A stretch of 37,009 nt of DNA from Bacillus sp. (in: firmicutes) (GTDB lineage Bacteria > Bacillota > Bacilli > Bacillales > Salisediminibacteriaceae): positions 1 to 37,009 of the forward strand of contig JAJOJL010000138.1 in assembly GCA_021208645.1 (NCBI GenBank), read 5' to 3'. Positions 34,758 through 37,009 of this stretch are shown here, piece by piece. The first letter of the stretch is position 1. Every line of letters begins with the position of its first letter. Made by a program: the position numbers and the translations under genes. The notes under the pieces are model-generated. The model saw only the letters and a list, made by a program, of their open reading frames with translations, was not told where the DNA came from and searched no databases.

Positions 34758-36278
34758 ATGCTCCTATACTGGGTCATAAGCCCGAATGGTTAAAATATGC
34801 TCCGACTCAGCACTGTTGGTGTTTGTCATTTGAGTAAATTAAAGTATCTGAAGTTGTTGACTGTGTTTATACAGCCTGTAATGCGTTTTCTTGAGGTATC
34901 CCTTGTAATAGTTTTGTACCATCAAAGTTACATTGTTTCTGTCCAATAACGAATAAAACACGTAGTAATTTGCAGCACAAGGCAATTAAAGACTGCTGTT
35001 TTTTTAAAGGCTTTTCAGTTCGTTTTGTATAATAGTGATGCAGTGCTTTAAACGTAGGGTTATGTGCAACTAGTGGCCGTATTGCCATATATAAGGCTCT
35101 GCGTAACTTCTTTCGCCCTCGTTTGCTAATTCTTGATTGTCCCTTGTATCTACCAGAACTATTTTCACGTAAAGAGAGTCCTGCTAGATTTACTAATTGT
35201 TGAGGGTGTTTATACAACTTTATATCCCCAATTTCGGATATGATGGTAGTGACTGTAGCCACTCCTAGACCGGAAATATCAATCATTTCATTAGCACCAG
35301 GAATCGTTCTAACCACATCTTCTAGCTCTTGATCTAGTTCTTCCAACTGGTTTTTAAAGAGCTCCCATTGGTCAAGGAGATTACTCATCTCCCGTTGTGC
35401 AAAGTGAGTTCCAATCGTTAGACCGATGCTCTTACGAGCCGTCTCAACTAGCTTCGTAGCTCGTTTTATTCCAACTCCACGTTGAACGAACGGCTTCCAT
35501 TGTCGAAGCACTTCTTCAGGTGTCATCTCCACAATCTGTGAAGGGAATGGGAAAAGCTTCAATGTACAAATGGCTGCTTTACCTTCCCAGTCACCAAACA
35601 CATCAAAAAACTCAGGGAAATAACGATCAATCATATTCTGGATCCGCCCTTCTGTAATCATTAGCTGTTGGATGAGTTGATCTCTTAATTTGACGCCTTC
35701 CCTTAATTCGGCATATATACCGTCTACGAGATTAGGTACGGAGTATCGACCATCTTTAATCAGCTGTGAGATTACTCTGGCATCCTTTGTATCGTTCTTC
35801 GTTGGAGAGTTGTCATCAAGCTCTTTACTTTTCTTAACATGCATTGGATTGACTAAAACAAAGTCATATTCCTTTGCCCTAAGGAAATAAGCTAGGTTCT
35901 TCCAGAAGTGACCTGTTGGCTCTGCGCCAAAAATGATATGATCCTTATCGTTCTCTTTGGCATGACGATTGGCCCATTCTAGTAATTGCTCAAATCCATG
36001 TATTCGGTTCTCAAAGTTCAGTCGTTTTCCAAATTCAATTCCTCGATCGTCTTGTGCGCGTGCCACATGTTTATCTTTGGCAATATCAATGCCGATAACT
36101 AGTGTTCTTGGTGTGATTTGCTTGATTTTTTCGTTTTGTGTATAATTCATGTTGAGTCCTCCTTGGGTATTAATTAAGGGTCCTTTTTGCTTCGAAGCTT
36201 TGGACACCTCGTATCATACCAAGGGGCTCTTTTTTTGTTCAACCCTCAAATAACTTCATTACAGGAATGCTCCTATAC
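34758..36278 (-). mobile_element. IS110-family insertion sequence, about 1.5 kb
   Basis: It contains one DEDD transposase on the minus strand. A perfect 12-bp direct repeat, ATGCTCCTATAC, lies at 34758-34769 and 36267-36278, 1509 bp apart. That is a usual IS110 length, and short direct repeats at the junctions rather than inverted repeats are what this family shows. The ends are therefore proposed from this repeat, not proven. The right edge is 14 bases from the -35 of the SRP RNA gene. Confidence 0.7.
34867..36150 (-). CDS. IS110-family DEDD transposase
   Basis: 427 residues. ATG 36150 follows AAGGAGG; the longer frame starts before it. The N-terminal RuvC-like DEDD domain carries Asp in VIGIDIAKDKHV, Glu in FGAEPTGHFW and two Asp in KNDTKDARVISQLI. 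A coiled-coil stretch follows, then the C-terminal Transposase_20 domain (ISGLGVATVTTIISEIGD, LVNLAGLSLRENSSG, RISKRGRKKLRRALY) with the serine that performs strand exchange. It is full length with no frameshift. These enzymes are guided by a non-coding RNA from the element's end. The 128 bases upstream of this ORF contain a hairpin (GTCC...GCTTCGAAGC...GGAC). Confidence 0.95.
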   Translation of the reverse strand: MNYTQNEKIKQITPRTLVIGIDIAKDKHVARAQDDRGIEFGKRLNFENRIHGFEQLLEWANRHAKENDKDHIIFGAEPTGHFWKNLAYFLRAKEYDFVLVNPMHVKKSKELDDNSPTKNDTKDARVISQLIKDGRYSVPNLVDGIYAELREGVKLRDQLIQQLMITEGRIQNMIDRYFPEFFDVFGDWEGKAAICTLKLFPFPSQIVEMTPEEVLRQWKPFVQRGVGIKRATKLVETARKSIGLTIGTHFAQREMSNLLDQWELFKNQLEELDQELEDVVRTIPGANEMIDISGLGVATVTTIISEIGDIKLYKHPQQLVNLAGLSLRENSSGRYKGQSRISKRGRKKLRRALYMAIRPLVAHNPTFKALHHYYTKRTEKPLKKQQSLIALCCKLLRVLFVIGQKQCNFDGTKLLQGIPQENALQAV

Positions 36279-36291
36279 CAACTTATTAACA

Positions 36292-36320
36292 TTTACGTCT
36301 ACTCAAACTGATTGTATGAT
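36292..36320 (+). promoter_or_regulatory. promoter of the SRP RNA gene
   Basis: TTTACG (36292-36297), 17-bp spacer, TATGAT (36315-36320). The RNA would start about 12 bases later, at the first paired base of the SRP RNA. Confidence 0.65.
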
Positions 36321-36332
36321 AGTAGTAGAAAC

Positions 36333-36602
36333 AGTCGCAATAGATGGGGAGGTAGCGGTGCCCTGTAGCCTGCAATCCGCTATAGCAGGGTTGAATTCCT
36401 ATGGAAGGTTTAGTTATGTATGGTCTGTCCTCTTGAATTGGTGTAGAGGAAAAAGTCTTTGGTAAGGAAAAGCCTGTGAACGGGTCAGATCCGGAAGGAA
36501 GCAGCCATAAGGGGGTCACTTTTCTTGTGCTGAAGGACACTTTTTCTGAGTTAATAAAAGAGGCAACGCATGGATAGCTCTATCGTAAATAGGTTTGCGA
36601 TT
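36333..36602 (+). ncRNA. ffs: signal recognition particle RNA (large, Bacillus type)
   Basis: About 270 nt. The Alu part reads GGGGAGGTAGCGGTGCCCTG...GCAATCCGC...AGCAGGG, nearly identical to the 5' end of B. subtilis scRNA. The S-domain apical hairpin GGTCAGATCCGGAAGGAAGC with AGCCATAAG is the binding site for Ffh. The ends pair as TCGCAA (36335-36340) with TTGCGA (36595-36600), and long arms such as GAGGAAAAAGT / ACTTTTTCT form helix 5. It directs ribosomes making membrane proteins to the translocon. The IS110 element ends just upstream of its promoter. Confidence 0.93.
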
Positions 36603-36623
36603 TACATACTAGTTTAAGTTTCC

Positions 36624-36668
36624 GAAGGTAGTCAGAAGTGGAAATATACCACTTTTGACTACCTTCAA
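36624..36668 (+). terminator. hairpin after the SRP RNA gene
   Basis: GAAGGTAGTCA...AAGTGG / CCACTT...TGACTACCTTC, a stem of about 18 bp with one mismatch and a 7-nt loop, followed by AACTTTT on the plus strand. It probably terminates transcription from both sides. Confidence 0.65.
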
Positions 36669-36689
36669 CTTTTCAGACACTATTCAATC

Positions 36690-37009
36690 TTAATTATTCT
36701 TCTCACTATCTGTGTTTGTTTCTTCTGGCTCATGCTTTTCCCCTTCTGTACCACCATTCTGCTCCATATTTTCTTGTTGTTCTCTTTCAAGGGAAGAAGA
36801 TTCCTCCATTACAGTATTCTCTTCTTCCATATCGCCGTCGATTTTGCTTTCTTGAACCTTTTCCGAAGGGAGATCTTCTTCTGTATCTTCAAGTCTTTTT
36901 TTCCATGGCTTTCTCATCGTCATTATAACAAATACTAATAATGACAATGTTATTAAATTAAATGAAAGGTAAAGTGGAGTTATAACTTCTGTTAATTCTT
37001 CAAAAGAAA
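36690..37009 (-). CDS. C-terminal part of a membrane protein with acidic tail (partial)
   Basis: The frame is open to the right edge of the window, so its N-terminus lies outside. The visible part has a short segment FEELTEVITPLYLSFN, one membrane helix (LITLSLLVFVIMTM), a basic stop-transfer patch RKPWKKR and about 75 Glu/Ser/Asn-rich residues up to the stop. The basic patch puts the acidic tail inside the cell. I recognise no family. It converges on the SRP RNA gene. Confidence 0.6.
   Translation of the reverse strand, partial: SFEELTEVITPLYLSFNLITLSLLVFVIMTMRKPWKKRLEDTEEDLPSEKVQESKIDGDMEEENTVMEESSSLEREQQENMEQNGGTEGEKHEPEETNTDSEKNN

Noticed and set aside
34625-34837. 70-codon plus-strand ORF at the edge of the IS110 element
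   Set aside because: The RBS-like AGGAGG is 27 bases from the ATG, the peptide matches nothing known to me, and it crosses the proposed IS end.

Overview
The window looks like chromosome from a low-GC Gram-positive spore-former, family Bacillaceae, perhaps an alkaliphilic or halotolerant lineage. This rests on AT-rich sequence, strong AGGAGG-type ribosome binding sites, a Bacillus-type large SRP RNA with an Alu domain, an M-box leader upstream of mgtE, a tandem crcB pair, and lipoproteins with Gram-positive signal peptides.

Layout. 1-2517 (minus): two neighbouring lipoprotein genes of the DUF3887 / alpha-beta hydrolase type and a VanY-type D,D-carboxypeptidase. 2749-3029 (plus): a DUF1292 gene with a one-base frameshift. 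3182-13702: a putative extracellular polysaccharide locus. It holds a membrane-anchored glycosidase-like protein, a GAF-PAS hybrid sensor kinase, a receiver, an Hpt-REC-REC protein, a GH16-like enzyme, a processive GT2 glycosyltransferase and its HEAT-repeat partner. 13972-18262: an SLC13-type transporter (frameshifted), a MITE-like repeat, an L,D-transpeptidase and two fluoride channel genes. 18410-21988: mgtE with a small leader ORF, an intrinsic terminator and an M-box Mg2+ riboswitch. An IS3-family element sits exactly between the two arms of that terminator. 22411-23813: modB and modA. 24406-27689: a brxF-like gene and a large DNA methyltransferase, resembling a fragment of a BREX type 3 island. 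27989-28699: a FrnE/DsbA oxidoreductase whose first active-site cysteine codon is TGA. 29057-32211: small proteins, a GNAT acetyltransferase and a damaged hydrolase. 32821-36602: leucyl aminopeptidase, an IS110-family element, and the SRP RNA gene.

Three things stand out. (1) The riboswitch-controlled mgtE leader is split by an IS in the terminator loop. (2) Two genes carry an in-frame TGA exactly where a cysteine is expected (CPxC active site of a FrnE/DsbA protein; a GAF domain). Each TGA is followed by a 6-bp hairpin with a 5-nt loop and G at loop position 2, as in bacterial SECIS elements, so selenocysteine must be considered against simple nonsense mutation or sequencing error. (3) At least seven genes carry single-base indels, several in A/T runs. 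This points either to consensus errors or to gene decay and tempers every claim about broken genes.

All calls are from reading the sequence; no database search was run.
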